The notes under the pieces: generated by a model
Told to the model about the DNA's origin: nothing
The model's database searches: none
What the model saw: the letters and a program-made list of their open reading frames with translations, nothing else
In this document: in pieces, positions 10,388 through 19,819 of the stretch
How positions within the stretch are numbered: position 1 is the first letter of the stretch
Layout of the letters: the number at the start of each line of letters is the position of its first letter
Position numbers and translations under genes: made by a program
Origin: Wenzhouxiangella sp.
GTDB taxonomy: Bacteria; Pseudomonadota; Gammaproteobacteria; Xanthomonadales; Wenzhouxiangellaceae
Length of the DNA: 64,000 nt
NCBI GenBank assembly: GCA_007134485.1
Contig: SLKT01000010.1
Span: forward strand, 1-64,000
Direction of reading: 5' to 3'

Positions 10388-10489
10388 AAACGCAAAGACG
10401 CGAAGATGCAGAGAAAGAAATTGAACTCTAAAGACATGCTTTTTGGTTTCTCTTCGACTCCGCGTCTTCGCGCGAGAATTTGCGTTTCC
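10388..10489. repeat. Long imperfect inverted repeat made of roughly 8-bp units (GCAAAGAC/GCGAAGAT...)
   Basis: AAACGCAAAGACGCGAAGATGCAGAGAAAG ... TCTCTTCGACTCCGCGTCTTCGCGCGAGAATTTGCGTTT. Confidence 0.7.
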
Positions 10490-10533
10490 AGGCAGTCCGG
10501 ACACGTGAACGTTAGGGTGGAGAACGTTTCAAC

Positions 10534-10622
10534 CTCGTCCGTCGGGGATGTGACCCCGACCTACAAGGAAGCGGGCGGAACAACCCACTGTAGGTCGGCC
10601 CGACGCGGCCGACGGTCAACGC
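10534..10622. repeat. Inverted pair of GTAGGTCGG..CCGACGG hairpin repeats (BIME-like)
   Basis: 10537-10563 on minus strand (GTAGGTCGGGGTCACATCCCCGACGG) facing 10590-10621 on plus strand (TGTAGGTCGGCCCGACGCGGCCGACGGTCAACGC). Confidence 0.7.
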
Positions 10623-10695
10623 TGAACGCTTCACCACCGGTCAGTTGGCAGATCCAACACCAGGTCGCCATGGTGTCGTTGACATGGGTAGGTAC

Positions 10696-11394
10696 ATGAT
10701 CCGGTTCGAGCATGTGGCCAAGCGCTACCCCGGGGGGATTCAGGCGCTTAGTGATGTCAATTTCAGCCTTGAGAAGGGTGAGCTGGCGTTTCTGACCGGG
10801 CATTCCGGGGCGGGTAAATCGACCCTGTTGCGCCTGATTGCCCTGCTCGAGCGGCCCAGCCGCGGGCAGGTGGTGTTTGACGGGCGCAATGTCGGCAAGC
10901 TGGCGCGTCGGCATATTCCCTACTTGCGCCGCCGCGTCGGGGTGATTTTCCAGGACTATCGACTGCTCAACGACAAGCGGGTGTTCGACAACGTCGCCCT
11001 GCCGTTGGTGATTGCCGGCCTGTCGTATTCCGAAATCAAGCGCCGGGTGCGTGCGGCGCTGGACAAGGTCGGGCTGCTTGAAAAGGAGCGGATGTATCCG
11101 CCGATGCTTTCAGGGGGCGAGCAGCAGCGCGTCGGTATCGCCCGGGCCATCATCGGCAAGCCGCCGCTGATTCTGGCCGATGAGCCCACCGGCAATCTCG
11201 ATCCGGACATGTCGGCCGAGCTGATGAACTATTTCCTGCAGCTCAACGAGCTGGGCGTGACCATGCTGATCGCCAGTCATGATCTGGACCTGATCCGCCA
11301 GCTTGGACGACGGGTGCTGGTCCTCAAGGCCGGTGAAATGGTCGATGACCTGCCGGCCCGCTCCGCCCTGACCGGGGATGACACTCATGTCTAG
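10696..11394 (+). CDS. ftsE: Cell division ATP-binding protein FtsE
   Basis: [43 protein letters not shown]; followed by ftsX. Confidence 0.95.
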   Translation: MIRFEHVAKRYPGGIQALSDVNFSLEKGELAFLTGHSGAGKSTLLRLIALLERPSRGQVVFDGRNVGKLARRHIPYLRRRVGVIFQDYRLLNDKRVFDNVALPLVIAGLSYSEIKRRVRAALDKVGLLEKERMYPPMLSGGEQQRVGIARAIIGKPPLILADEPTGNLDPDMSAELMNYFLQLNELGVTMLIASHDLDLIRQLGRRVLVLKAGEMVDDLPARSALTGDDTHV

Positions 11395-12340
11395 CGCCAG
11401 GCGCGGCGGCCAGGAGCAATTGCCGGGCGCGGCCGGTCTGCGCGCGTGGGCGCGCCGGCATGCCTTCAGTTTCCTGTCATCACTGGGTTCTCTGACTCGC
11501 CAGCCGATCGCCTCAAGCATGACCGTGATCGTTCTGGCGGTGGCCCTGACGCTGCCGACTGCCTTGTATGTCACCCTGGACAACGTCGAGCGAATCAGCC
11601 AGAACTGGGAGCGCCTGGACACCATCTCGGCATTCCTGAGTGAGGATGTTGGTGAATCCGAGGCCATGCGTCTGGCCAGCCGCCTGAGCAACTGGTCGGA
11701 AATCGCCTCGGTGGATCCAATCAGCCCAAAAACCGGTCTGGCCGAGTTGTCCGGGCAACTGGACCTGGGCGACCTGGGTGATCGGATCGAGGACAATCCA
11801 CTGCCCTGGGTGCTGGAAATCTATCCGACCAGCGGCGCCGACATGGCTGTGCTGGTGCACCGGGTCGAGCGGGAAAGTGAGATCGAAATGACCGTGGTCG
11901 ACCTGCAATGGCTGGAGCGCCTCGACGCCATTCTCGAAGTCATCAACCAGTTGATCGTGCTGCTGGCGCTATTGTTTGCCATCGGCGTGGCCTTCATCAC
12001 GGCCAATACCATTCGCATGGATATTCAGAACCGCCGCGAGGAGATCGAGGTCATGGCACTGGTCGGCGCCACGGCCGGATTCGTGCGGCGTCCGTTCCTG
12101 TATTCCGGCCTGTGGTATGGCCTGCTCGGCGGAGCGCTGGCCTGGCTACTGATCCGCACCGGGCTGATCGTGCTCTCGGCTCCGATCGCCCGCCTGAGCG
12201 GCAGCTATCAAACCGAGTTCCAGCTGCACGCGCCCGGGCCGGAGGTGACTGCGATCCTGATCCTGGGTAGTGGCCTGTTCGGCATCATCGGATCGTGGCT
12301 GGTGGTCAGCCAGCACCTCAGACGCATTAACCCGGGTTAA
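11387..12340 (+). CDS. ftsX: Cell division permease FtsX
   Basis: Four-TM FtsX/MacB-like permease overlapping ftsE. Confidence 0.93.
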   Translation: MSSARRGGQEQLPGAAGLRAWARRHAFSFLSSLGSLTRQPIASSMTVIVLAVALTLPTALYVTLDNVERISQNWERLDTISAFLSEDVGESEAMRLASRLSNWSEIASVDPISPKTGLAELSGQLDLGDLGDRIEDNPLPWVLEIYPTSGADMAVLVHRVERESEIEMTVVDLQWLERLDAILEVINQLIVLLALLFAIGVAFITANTIRMDIQNRREEIEVMALVGATAGFVRRPFLYSGLWYGLLGGALAWLLIRTGLIVLSAPIARLSGSYQTEFQLHAPGPEVTAILILGSGLFGIIGSWLVVSQHLRRINPG

Positions 12341-12933
12341 CCCATCGTGAGGGCGTTGGCGACCTTTTCGGAATACTCGTTTCGCAGGGCCTTCCACTCG
12401 AGGCGAAACCACGGCGCGATCGGGGCGGTTTCGTCGTTGACCATGCGATCGACTTCGGCCGGCTCGACGAATCGCCAATCGGCGATCTCGGAAGGGTTGG
12501 GCCGGATCTGATCATCGGTTGTCCGGCCCACGTACACCCAGCACAGTTCATGTTCCGATCCCAGATCCTGGTAGCGGGCCTGGTAGCGGAACTTGTAGAT
12601 GAACTGCAGTGATGCCCTCAGGCCCAGTTCCTCTTCGATACGTCGGCCGGTGGCGGTGTCCATGTCCTCGCCGGCGCGCGGATGCGAGCAGCAACTGTTG
12701 GCCCAGAAACCGGGCCACAAACGCTTGCCGGGCGCACGCTGCTGAATCAGCAGCCGACCATCGGGGTTGAACAGGAATACCGAAAACGCGCGGTGCAGCA
12801 GTCCATCGCCATCGTGACAGTCGCCCTTGGACTTGTAACCGATCGGATTGTCCTGCTCATCGACCAGAATCAGCGATTCCGATTCCGATGAGACCACCCG
12901 CGCCGGACCGGCTTGATCAGGCACAGCCAACAT
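12337..12933 (-). CDS. idi: Type I isopentenyl-diphosphate delta-isomerase (Nudix)
   Basis: FSVFLFNPDGRLLIQQRAPGKRLWPGFWANSCCSHP...RIEEELG; terminal gene of the mevalonate operon. Confidence 0.9.
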   Translation of the reverse strand: MLAVPDQAGPARVVSSESESLILVDEQDNPIGYKSKGDCHDGDGLLHRAFSVFLFNPDGRLLIQQRAPGKRLWPGFWANSCCSHPRAGEDMDTATGRRIEEELGLRASLQFIYKFRYQARYQDLGSEHELCWVYVGRTTDDQIRPNPSEIADWRFVEPAEVDRMVNDETAPIAPWFRLEWKALRNEYSEKVANALTMG

Positions 12934-15178
12934 TGACCTCCAGGGCATGGTAACCGGCCTCGCGGATGGCCCGGGCCACCTTGCCGGGATCGTCCGGACA
13001 CAGGGCAATGATCGATCCGCCTCCACCACCACCGGTCAGCTTGGCGCCGGTCGCGCCGTTGTTGCGGGCAATCTGAATCAGTTCTTCCAGTTCCCAACTC
13101 GAGACCTGCATGGCGTTGAGCAAGCCCTGGCAGACGTTCATCATTTCGCCCAGGGTTTCATAATCACTGGTCTGAAGCGCCTGGAGGCCCTGGCCGACCA
13201 GGGTGTCGATTTCATCGAAGATGCGCTCGTACAAGCCGGGGTTGCGTTTCCAGGCTTCCCGCACCCGGGCCACGGTGCGCGCGGTCAGACTCTCGATACC
13301 GCTCATGCCGATCACCATGGGCAAGGGCTGCTGGATTTCGATGACTTCGCGCAACGGCTGCTCGCCGGTTCGATAGAGCATGAACTGTCCGTAGGTCGCC
13401 AGGGTGTTGTCGAGACCCGATGGCGTTCCATGCGCGACTTTCTCGCATTCGAAAGCCAGTTCGTTGATGGTTTCGTCACTCAGGTTCAACCCGAAATGCA
13501 GGCTCATTGCACGGATGACGGCGACCGCCAGGGCTGCCGATCCGCCCAGCCCCATGGCTCTGGGTACGTTGGGAAAGATCTCGATGCGCATGCCGCGACC
13601 ATCCAGGTCCAGGGACTTGAGCAAGCGTTGCATGGACCGGGTGAACGAGGGTGGCCTGGCGGCATTGAAATCCAGACGCTGCTCTACACCCCAACGCGGA
13701 ATGATCAGCTCCACGCCCTCCCGGGTGTCTTCGATGCGCGCCTGGATGGCCAGCGGAATCGGCGCGGCGATGGCGCGACGACCATACACCACGGAATGCT
13801 CGCCGAGCAGGATGATCTTGCCGTGACCGGCCCCGAGCGACTCACCCTCGAGGACTTCCGTCTCGCGCGCACTGGCCACGCTGGGTTCGGTCTGCTCGTT
13901 GACCGTGCGCATGATTTCCTCGGCTTTCCAGATCTTGATGTCCCCGGAAGCGATCAGGCGCTCGACCACGGTATCGAAATGCTCCGCCGGCACGCCGGCA
14001 GCGGTCGCCACGCTGCGGGCATGCAGGGTCATGTGGCCCTGCTGTATGCCCTCGGTGACCAGGGCGCGCAGCGCCGAAAAGGTCTGCGCCAGTCCGACCG
14101 CACCCATGACCTCGGCCAGTTCGCGGGCGTTTTCCACCGACAGCATGCGCATGTTCAGCGCCACGGTCGGGTTGGTCTGCAGGGGCCCGCCGACGGTACC
14201 CACCTTGATCGGAATCTCGAGCTCACCGAGCAGGTCGCCGTTTTCAGCCTTTGACCAATGGGTCAACGAGGTATACCGCCCTCCGCGCGCGGCATAGGCG
14301 TGCGCACCTGCCTCTATGGCGCGCCAGTCATTGCCGGTGGCCAGGGCTACGGCATCGATGCCGTTCATGATGCCCTTGTTGTGAGTGGCGGCACGATACG
14401 GATCGATGCGGGCAAAGTCGTTGGCCACGATGATGCCGTCGCGGACCTGTTCACCATCAAACCCCTTGCCGGTCAGCAAGCCGGTCGGGATGCGCACCCG
14501 GGCCTTGACCAGGGCGCGATCGGCCAGGTTGGAAAGGATGCGCAGAAAGACCCGGCCTTCGGCAATATTCTCGACCAGCGAAGCCACGCCTTCGCACATG
14601 GTATTGACCAGGTTGGCGCCCATCGCATCACAGGTATCAACCAGCAGATGCACCACGACCATGTCGCCGCCGGGACCTTGCGAGGGATGAATGAAGACTT
14701 CCAGATCCTTGGCGCCGCCACCACGGGCAATCATTTTCGGGTGCAGGCTGTTGGCCAGGTTCAGGATTTCGTGCTTGCGCTGCAACAGCGCGGCCTTGGC
14801 CCGCGACGGGTTGGGCACATCGACAATCTGGACCTGCCCGATCAACAGCGGCTCCTGGCTGATGACCTCGAAACCACCGGCCTGGCGGGCCAGCTTGGCG
14901 GCCGAGCTCAAGGCGGCGACAATCGACGGTTCCTCGACGACCAGCGGAATGACATATTCCTTGTCGTTGATCAGGAAGTTCAGCCCAAGTCCGACGGGCA
15001 GGCCCATGACCCCGATGACGTTCTCGATCATCTTGTCGGCCAGATGAACCGACAGGGTATGGCGACCCGACTGCAGATTCTGGTAGTCCCTGGCGTCCAG
15101 CAGGCCGCGATCGCGAACCGTGCGCACCCGCTCGGGCACGCTCATCTTGTAAAACCGGGGAATTCTCGATCGCTCCAT
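12917..15178 (-). CDS. Bifunctional class II HMG-CoA reductase / mevalonate kinase fusion
   Basis: N-terminal class II HMGR (ENVIGVMGLPVGLGLNFLIN, DAMGANLVNTMCE, NKGIMNG, GHMTLHARSVA) continuous with GHMP mevalonate kinase (GHGKIILLGEHSVVYG, MGLGGSAALAVAVIR, HGTPSGLDN, AKLTGGGGGGSII). Confidence 0.93.
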   Translation of the reverse strand: MERSRIPRFYKMSVPERVRTVRDRGLLDARDYQNLQSGRHTLSVHLADKMIENVIGVMGLPVGLGLNFLINDKEYVIPLVVEEPSIVAALSSAAKLARQAGGFEVISQEPLLIGQVQIVDVPNPSRAKAALLQRKHEILNLANSLHPKMIARGGGAKDLEVFIHPSQGPGGDMVVVHLLVDTCDAMGANLVNTMCEGVASLVENIAEGRVFLRILSNLADRALVKARVRIPTGLLTGKGFDGEQVRDGIIVANDFARIDPYRAATHNKGIMNGIDAVALATGNDWRAIEAGAHAYAARGGRYTSLTHWSKAENGDLLGELEIPIKVGTVGGPLQTNPTVALNMRMLSVENARELAEVMGAVGLAQTFSALRALVTEGIQQGHMTLHARSVATAAGVPAEHFDTVVERLIASGDIKIWKAEEIMRTVNEQTEPSVASARETEVLEGESLGAGHGKIILLGEHSVVYGRRAIAAPIPLAIQARIEDTREGVELIIPRWGVEQRLDFNAARPPSFTRSMQRLLKSLDLDGRGMRIEIFPNVPRAMGLGGSAALAVAVIRAMSLHFGLNLSDETINELAFECEKVAHGTPSGLDNTLATYGQFMLYRTGEQPLREVIEIQQPLPMVIGMSGIESLTARTVARVREAWKRNPGLYERIFDEIDTLVGQGLQALQTSDYETLGEMMNVCQGLLNAMQVSSWELEELIQIARNNGATGAKLTGGGGGGSIIALCPDDPGKVARAIREAGYHALEVNVGCA

Positions 15179-15203
15179 GATCCGACTTACTCCAACTTGG
15201 TGT

Positions 15204-16280
15204 TCAACGCGTCGCACGGGTGTCCACCCGGACCCCGTGCAGGTCCGTGGTCAACGCAAGCAACGGCATGTCCTGCGACGTCGACCAGTCGGACAGTTCC
15301 GAAATCTGTCCAGGGTCGGTCGTCGCGACCATGCCGATATCGCCTGATCCTGCGCCACAGGGCTTGTAGGCCAGACCCAGACGCTCGCATTGCTCGGCAA
15401 TTCGCGCATGCGCCGGACTGACAATATTCAATCCGGTCAAACCACCCATTTTACCCATAAGCTGCCCGTAATCGTGAAACTGCTCGATGAGTGCCTCGGC
15501 ATCGCCACGCTCGATCGCGCCATGAGCAAGTTGACAGACAGTGTTCATGGAATCCAGGAGTTTCCTTGCGGAATCGGGATCATCCTGCCGCCAGCGTTCG
15601 AATCCCTCGAGCAGTTCAATCGTGGATGCGGATTGTCCGGTCCAGACAAAGGCCAGCGTCAGACTCTCCGGCAGGCTGACCCGGGTCACGGAGGCCTGAT
15701 CATCGACGACCTGGTAGCGGATGATGCCGCCACACAGACTGGTGGCCAGATCGATGCCGCTGCCACGACCATCCTGACCGCGCCGGTAAGGTTGCAACAG
15801 TCGATTCAGGGAGCTCATGGACAAACCTGACTGTAGCGAGCCGCCGGCAAACTGGCGCAATGCGGCATCCATGGCCACGGCCACCGCAGAGCTCGACCCG
15901 AGTCCGAGCTTGGTGCTGCCCCTGGGTCCGGTTTCGAACAGTTCCGTGGTGTCGATGCGAATCGTCATGGGGCGGGTGTGTCCGAACCGCTTGCTGGCCA
16001 GACGATACAGGTAGCTGAACAGGTCAGCCGTGCGAGTCAGCCGTGACCAGCCCGGGTTGGAGACATCCCACTCGATCCGCCCCGACGCGTCAATGACGAA
16101 ACTGATCGGCTCGATACCAAGCTGTGGTGCGGCCATGCTGCACTCATCCGCACGGCAAGGCTCCATCTCCACCCGGGCATGACGATCCACGGCCATCGAT
16201 AAACCGGGCGCACCGGCCAGGACCGCGTATTCACCCAGCAATACCGCCTTTCCGGGCGCTATGGCGCGAATGACCGTCAT
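15204..16280 (-). CDS. mvaK2: Phosphomevalonate kinase (GHMP family)
   Basis: APGKAVLLGEYAVLAG, LGLGSSSAVAVA, C-terminal PCGAGSGDIG; operon context. Confidence 0.85.
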   Translation of the reverse strand: MTVIRAIAPGKAVLLGEYAVLAGAPGLSMAVDRHARVEMEPCRADECSMAAPQLGIEPISFVIDASGRIEWDVSNPGWSRLTRTADLFSYLYRLASKRFGHTRPMTIRIDTTELFETGPRGSTKLGLGSSSAVAVAMDAALRQFAGGSLQSGLSMSSLNRLLQPYRRGQDGRGSGIDLATSLCGGIIRYQVVDDQASVTRVSLPESLTLAFVWTGQSASTIELLEGFERWRQDDPDSARKLLDSMNTVCQLAHGAIERGDAEALIEQFHDYGQLMGKMGGLTGLNIVSPAHARIAEQCERLGLAYKPCGAGSGDIGMVATTDPGQISELSDWSTSQDMPLLALTTDLHGVRVDTRATR

Positions 16281-17254
16281 GAAATCACCCGGGCGCCTTC
16301 ACCGAGGCCGGTGTAAAGCACGTTTTCCACACCCGGAACGGATTCCAGTTCGGCGCCCACCCGTGCGGCATTTCCGGGCTCGCAGATGGCCTTGATCTGT
16401 GGACCGGCATCGATGGTAAAGAACACCCCGATCCCCTGCTCGCGCAGTGCTCGCACGCAATGCATGCAGGATACGCTCGCGCCATTCCAGTAGATCAGCC
16501 CGGGACGCGCGGCCAGCACCGAGGCATGCATTTTCAGGGCGCTGGATTCGGAAACCTCGGCCAACTGTTCGAAATCCCGCCCGGCAATGGCCCGGCCAGC
16601 GGCAGCAACATCTTCCGCCACCGAATCGACCCAGGATCGGTAGTACGGCGATGTGTCCATGGTCCGCAGCATGCCGTCGGTGGAACCGACCTTCTTGGCT
16701 CCGGAATCGGTAATCGCCACAACCACTTCCAATGGCCATTCATCCGCGGCCAGCAGCGGTGCAGCCACACAGTCACTGCCATCGGCCTGCATCCCGGAAT
16801 GCATTTCCACAAATCCGCCAAAGATCGAGCGGGCCGCCGATCCCGAACCACGCCGGGCCAATTCCGACAGTCGATCATGGGGCAGGTCGAGCCCGAAAAG
16901 ACGTGCCGCAGCCACGACTAATGCGGCAAATGCCGAGGCCGAGCTGGCCAGCCCCGCGCCGGTCGGGAAGTTGTTGCGACTCTCAACCCTGCAAAACGGG
17001 CCACCACCGGCCAGCTCGCGCATCAGATCCAGTACCCGACCAATGCGTTCGGCATCGGCTGGTCGGCCATTGAGGCTCAACTCGTCCTGGTTCAGGGCGG
17101 CATCAGCAACCAATCGGGACTCGGTTTCCAGTCCGTCCAGGGTGATCGAGACCGACCCGGCCGCCGGCAGGTTGAGCGCAAGGTCGCGCTTGCCCCAGTA
17201 CTTGACCAGGGCGATATTGGCCCCGGCACGGGCAGTGACAGGCGCGGCGGTCAT
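16277..17254 (-). CDS. mvaD: Diphosphomevalonate decarboxylase
   Basis: ANIALVKYWGKRDLALNLPAAGSVSITLDG, NNFPTGAGLASSASAFAAL, SGSAARSIFGGFVE. Confidence 0.95.
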   Translation of the reverse strand: MTAAPVTARAGANIALVKYWGKRDLALNLPAAGSVSITLDGLETESRLVADAALNQDELSLNGRPADAERIGRVLDLMRELAGGGPFCRVESRNNFPTGAGLASSASAFAALVVAAARLFGLDLPHDRLSELARRGSGSAARSIFGGFVEMHSGMQADGSDCVAAPLLAADEWPLEVVVAITDSGAKKVGSTDGMLRTMDTSPYYRSWVDSVAEDVAAAGRAIAGRDFEQLAEVSESSALKMHASVLAARPGLIYWNGASVSCMHCVRALREQGIGVFFTIDAGPQIKAICEPGNAARVGAELESVPGVENVLYTGLGEGARVIS

Positions 17255-17387
17255 GATGATCGGTACCGGTTGAGCAAATCGGAAACCACTGCAAACTATG
17301 CCAATTATCGCCGATCTGGCCCAGCTATAGATATGGAAATGGCCGAAGTCACTTGATCAACCGGACGGGCATGTCCAACTCAGGTTG

Positions 17388-17436
17388 GAGTTTACGGGGG
17401 TGGGCGCCGAGTGGCCCTGCCCGGGGCCGGGTTACT
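17388..17436 (+). repeat. Dispersed GC-rich repeat, copy 1
   Basis: GAGTTTACGGGGGTGGGCGCCGAGTGGCCCTGCCCGGGGCCGGGTTACTCAG; second copy at 42181-42230. Confidence 0.75.
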
Positions 17437-18790
17437 CAGAGGTACTCAGTTCCCGTGGCTCCTGCTGTTGCACGAACGGCTGAAAGCGCGCCCTGGGGAA
17501 CTCCACTCGAATTTCCGTACCCACACCGAGTTCACTGTCGGCCTGGACGGTCCACCCAAAGCGACTGCACAATCGCATGACGATGGCCAGGCCAAGCCCG
17601 TAGCCCTCATTGCTGCGATCATGACCGCGGTAGAACGGCTCGAACATGCGCTCGAGATCCGACTCGCTCATGCCGCAGCCGGTATCCTTGACGACCACGC
17701 CGTTGGCATCGATCAATACCTCGACGCGCCCGGCGTCGGTGTAGGTCAGCGCATTGCGCAACAAGTTGGTGAACACGATCGCCAGGACCCGCTCGGGGGC
17801 ATCGACCTCCAGTAGGCCATCAGCGCGAATAGAGGTTTCGATCTCGTCGGATGGCTGGATGGCCCGTTCAACCTGCTCGAGGGTATCGGTCAGCAGATCA
17901 TTGAGTACGACCGATGACCATGACAGCTTCGACTCGCTCTCGCGGGCGAGAATGAGCAGGGTTTCCAGCAGTGCCTCCATGTCGCGCACTGTTCGTTGCA
18001 TGCGCTCGACAATGCGCTGGCGTTTCTCCGGATCATCGAACCGCGCCATCAAGTCCAGGTTGGCCCGAATCACCGCCAGTGGCGTACGCAATTCGTGACT
18101 GGCGTTGCGGGTGAAGTTGCGCTCGCGCTGGATATAGGACTCGAGACGGTCAATGAACTGATTGAAGGCATTGACCAGGGTGACGACCTCCGAATCGGCG
18201 GTATCACTGAATTCCTTGGGGCAGAATTTTTCGAACTGGCCGGTATCAAAATCGTAATTGCGCACGCGATCGCCCAGCAATACGATTTTCGAAACCGCCC
18301 GCCTGGACATGACATAGCCGACCCAGGTCAGGATGTAGATCAGCAGCAAGACGCCGGTCAACGGAGCAATGCCGAAGTAAAAGGCCAACGCCGAGACCTG
18401 AACCTCATCGAAGACCAGGTATAACCGGTCGGCGCCTCGATCGGAGATATGGACGACCGGCTCCGAGCCCGGCGCCTCGACGACGCGATGAAAGCCGACC
18501 GGTTCATCGCGCAACCACACCGGGACCTGGCTGTAATCGCTCTGGCGCGCCATGTAGCCGCGCAAGTTATTGGTATTGGGCAGGGGAAAACTTCGGTCCT
18601 CGGCGTAGTTCGACCAGAAATGTTCGGCCTCGCCGTTGAGCGCTTCCTGGACCAGGACCCGCTCGACCACGGTGGCCGCGGCATAGACGCCAAGAATCGT
18701 GGCGATGCTGATCGCAAGCACCTGGAGAATGAACACCCGCACCAGCTTGGTGTTCAATCCCCCTTTCAGAATGCGATTCAGTGCATTCAT
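17432..18790 (-). CDS. Two-TM sensor histidine kinase
   Basis: TM-periplasmic-TM, HAMP-like region, FTRNASHELRTPLAVIRANLDLM (H box), NLLRNAL (N box), VKDTGCGM, GYGLGLAIV. Confidence 0.93.
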   Translation of the reverse strand: MNALNRILKGGLNTKLVRVFILQVLAISIATILGVYAAATVVERVLVQEALNGEAEHFWSNYAEDRSFPLPNTNNLRGYMARQSDYSQVPVWLRDEPVGFHRVVEAPGSEPVVHISDRGADRLYLVFDEVQVSALAFYFGIAPLTGVLLLIYILTWVGYVMSRRAVSKIVLLGDRVRNYDFDTGQFEKFCPKEFSDTADSEVVTLVNAFNQFIDRLESYIQRERNFTRNASHELRTPLAVIRANLDLMARFDDPEKRQRIVERMQRTVRDMEALLETLLILARESESKLSWSSVVLNDLLTDTLEQVERAIQPSDEIETSIRADGLLEVDAPERVLAIVFTNLLRNALTYTDAGRVEVLIDANGVVVKDTGCGMSESDLERMFEPFYRGHDRSNEGYGLGLAIVMRLCSRFGWTVQADSELGVGTEIRVEFPRARFQPFVQQQEPRELSTSE

Positions 18791-18793
18791 GAA

Positions 18794-19819
18794 TCAGCGT
18801 TTCTTGAACCGGTAGTGGGCGACCATCCATGCATTGCCGTGATCATAAGCGAACAGTTCTTCACAGGCCATGAAGAACATCCGCCAGCGTTGCGTCCAGA
18901 CCCTGGCCTGATCGCCGTGCTGACCCGCCAGGATTGCCTCGACCTGACCACGCCGGGCATCGAGATTATCCAGCCAGGCGCGCGCGGTGCGGGCGTAATG
19001 TCGCCCGGAGTAGAGTCGACGGCTTTCAAGCAACACATCATGCTGAAAGTGTAGCAGTGTGTCGGCAGCCGGCATCAACCCCCCGGTAAAGAAGTAACGC
19101 CCCATCCAGTTGCCCTGCCCTTCGGTCTCGAATGGATAGGCAAGAAACTGATGACAGAAAATGTGCACGAACAGGTAACCGTCGTCTTCAAGCCAACCTG
19201 CGATCCGTTCGAGCAAGACCCGATAGTTGCGCACATGCTCGAACATTTCGACCGAAACCACACGGTCGAACCGCTGATCCAGTTCAAGCTCATTGACATC
19301 GCAGGTGATGACCTTGATGTTGTGCAGGCCCAGCTCCAGCGCCCGTGACTCGATGTAGCGGCGCTGCGAGGCCGAGTTTGAGACCGCGGTGATTCGGCTT
19401 GCCGGGTACTCGGCCGCCATCCACAGGGTCAGGGAGCCCCAACCACAACCCAGCTCGAGTACCTGTTGGCCATCCTTGAGCCGGGCATGTTCGCAACTGG
19501 CCTTGAGCATGGCGACCTCGGCCTCGTCCAGGGAATCGATGCCTTCCGGCCACAGGGCGCTGGAATACTTCAGTCGTGCCCCGAGTGTCTGCAGGTAGAA
19601 GTCCGTGGGCACCTCGTAATGCTGCTCATTGGCTGCATCGGTCTCCAGGGCGATCGCCGATCGAGCCAGCGACTCGATCAGTTCACGGTGGCGCAGGGAC
19701 CGCACTTCGGGATCATGACCCGCCTCGTCGGCCAGTCTCCGCTTGAGTAGCTGACGAATGCCGATTCGGACCATCCAGTCCGGCAACCGCCCGCTTTCGG
19801 CAAGGGCAATCAGATTCAT
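18794..19819 (-). CDS. CFA synthase-like SAM methyltransferase
   Basis: HYEVPTDFYLQTLGARLKYSSALWPEG, VLELGCGWGSLTLWMA, VSVEMFEHVRNY. Confidence 0.88.
   Translation of the reverse strand: MNLIALAESGRLPDWMVRIGIRQLLKRRLADEAGHDPEVRSLRHRELIESLARSAIALETDAANEQHYEVPTDFYLQTLGARLKYSSALWPEGIDSLDEAEVAMLKASCEHARLKDGQQVLELGCGWGSLTLWMAAEYPASRITAVSNSASQRRYIESRALELGLHNIKVITCDVNELELDQRFDRVVSVEMFEHVRNYRVLLERIAGWLEDDGYLFVHIFCHQFLAYPFETEGQGNWMGRYFFTGGLMPAADTLLHFQHDVLLESRRLYSGRHYARTARAWLDNLDARRGQVEAILAGQHGDQARVWTQRWRMFFMACEELFAYDHGNAWMVAHYRFKKR

Noticed and set aside
12947-14254. 435-aa plus-strand ORF opposite the HMGR-MK fusion (and the 387-aa ORF at 14258)
   Set aside because: Antisense shadows of the fusion gene.
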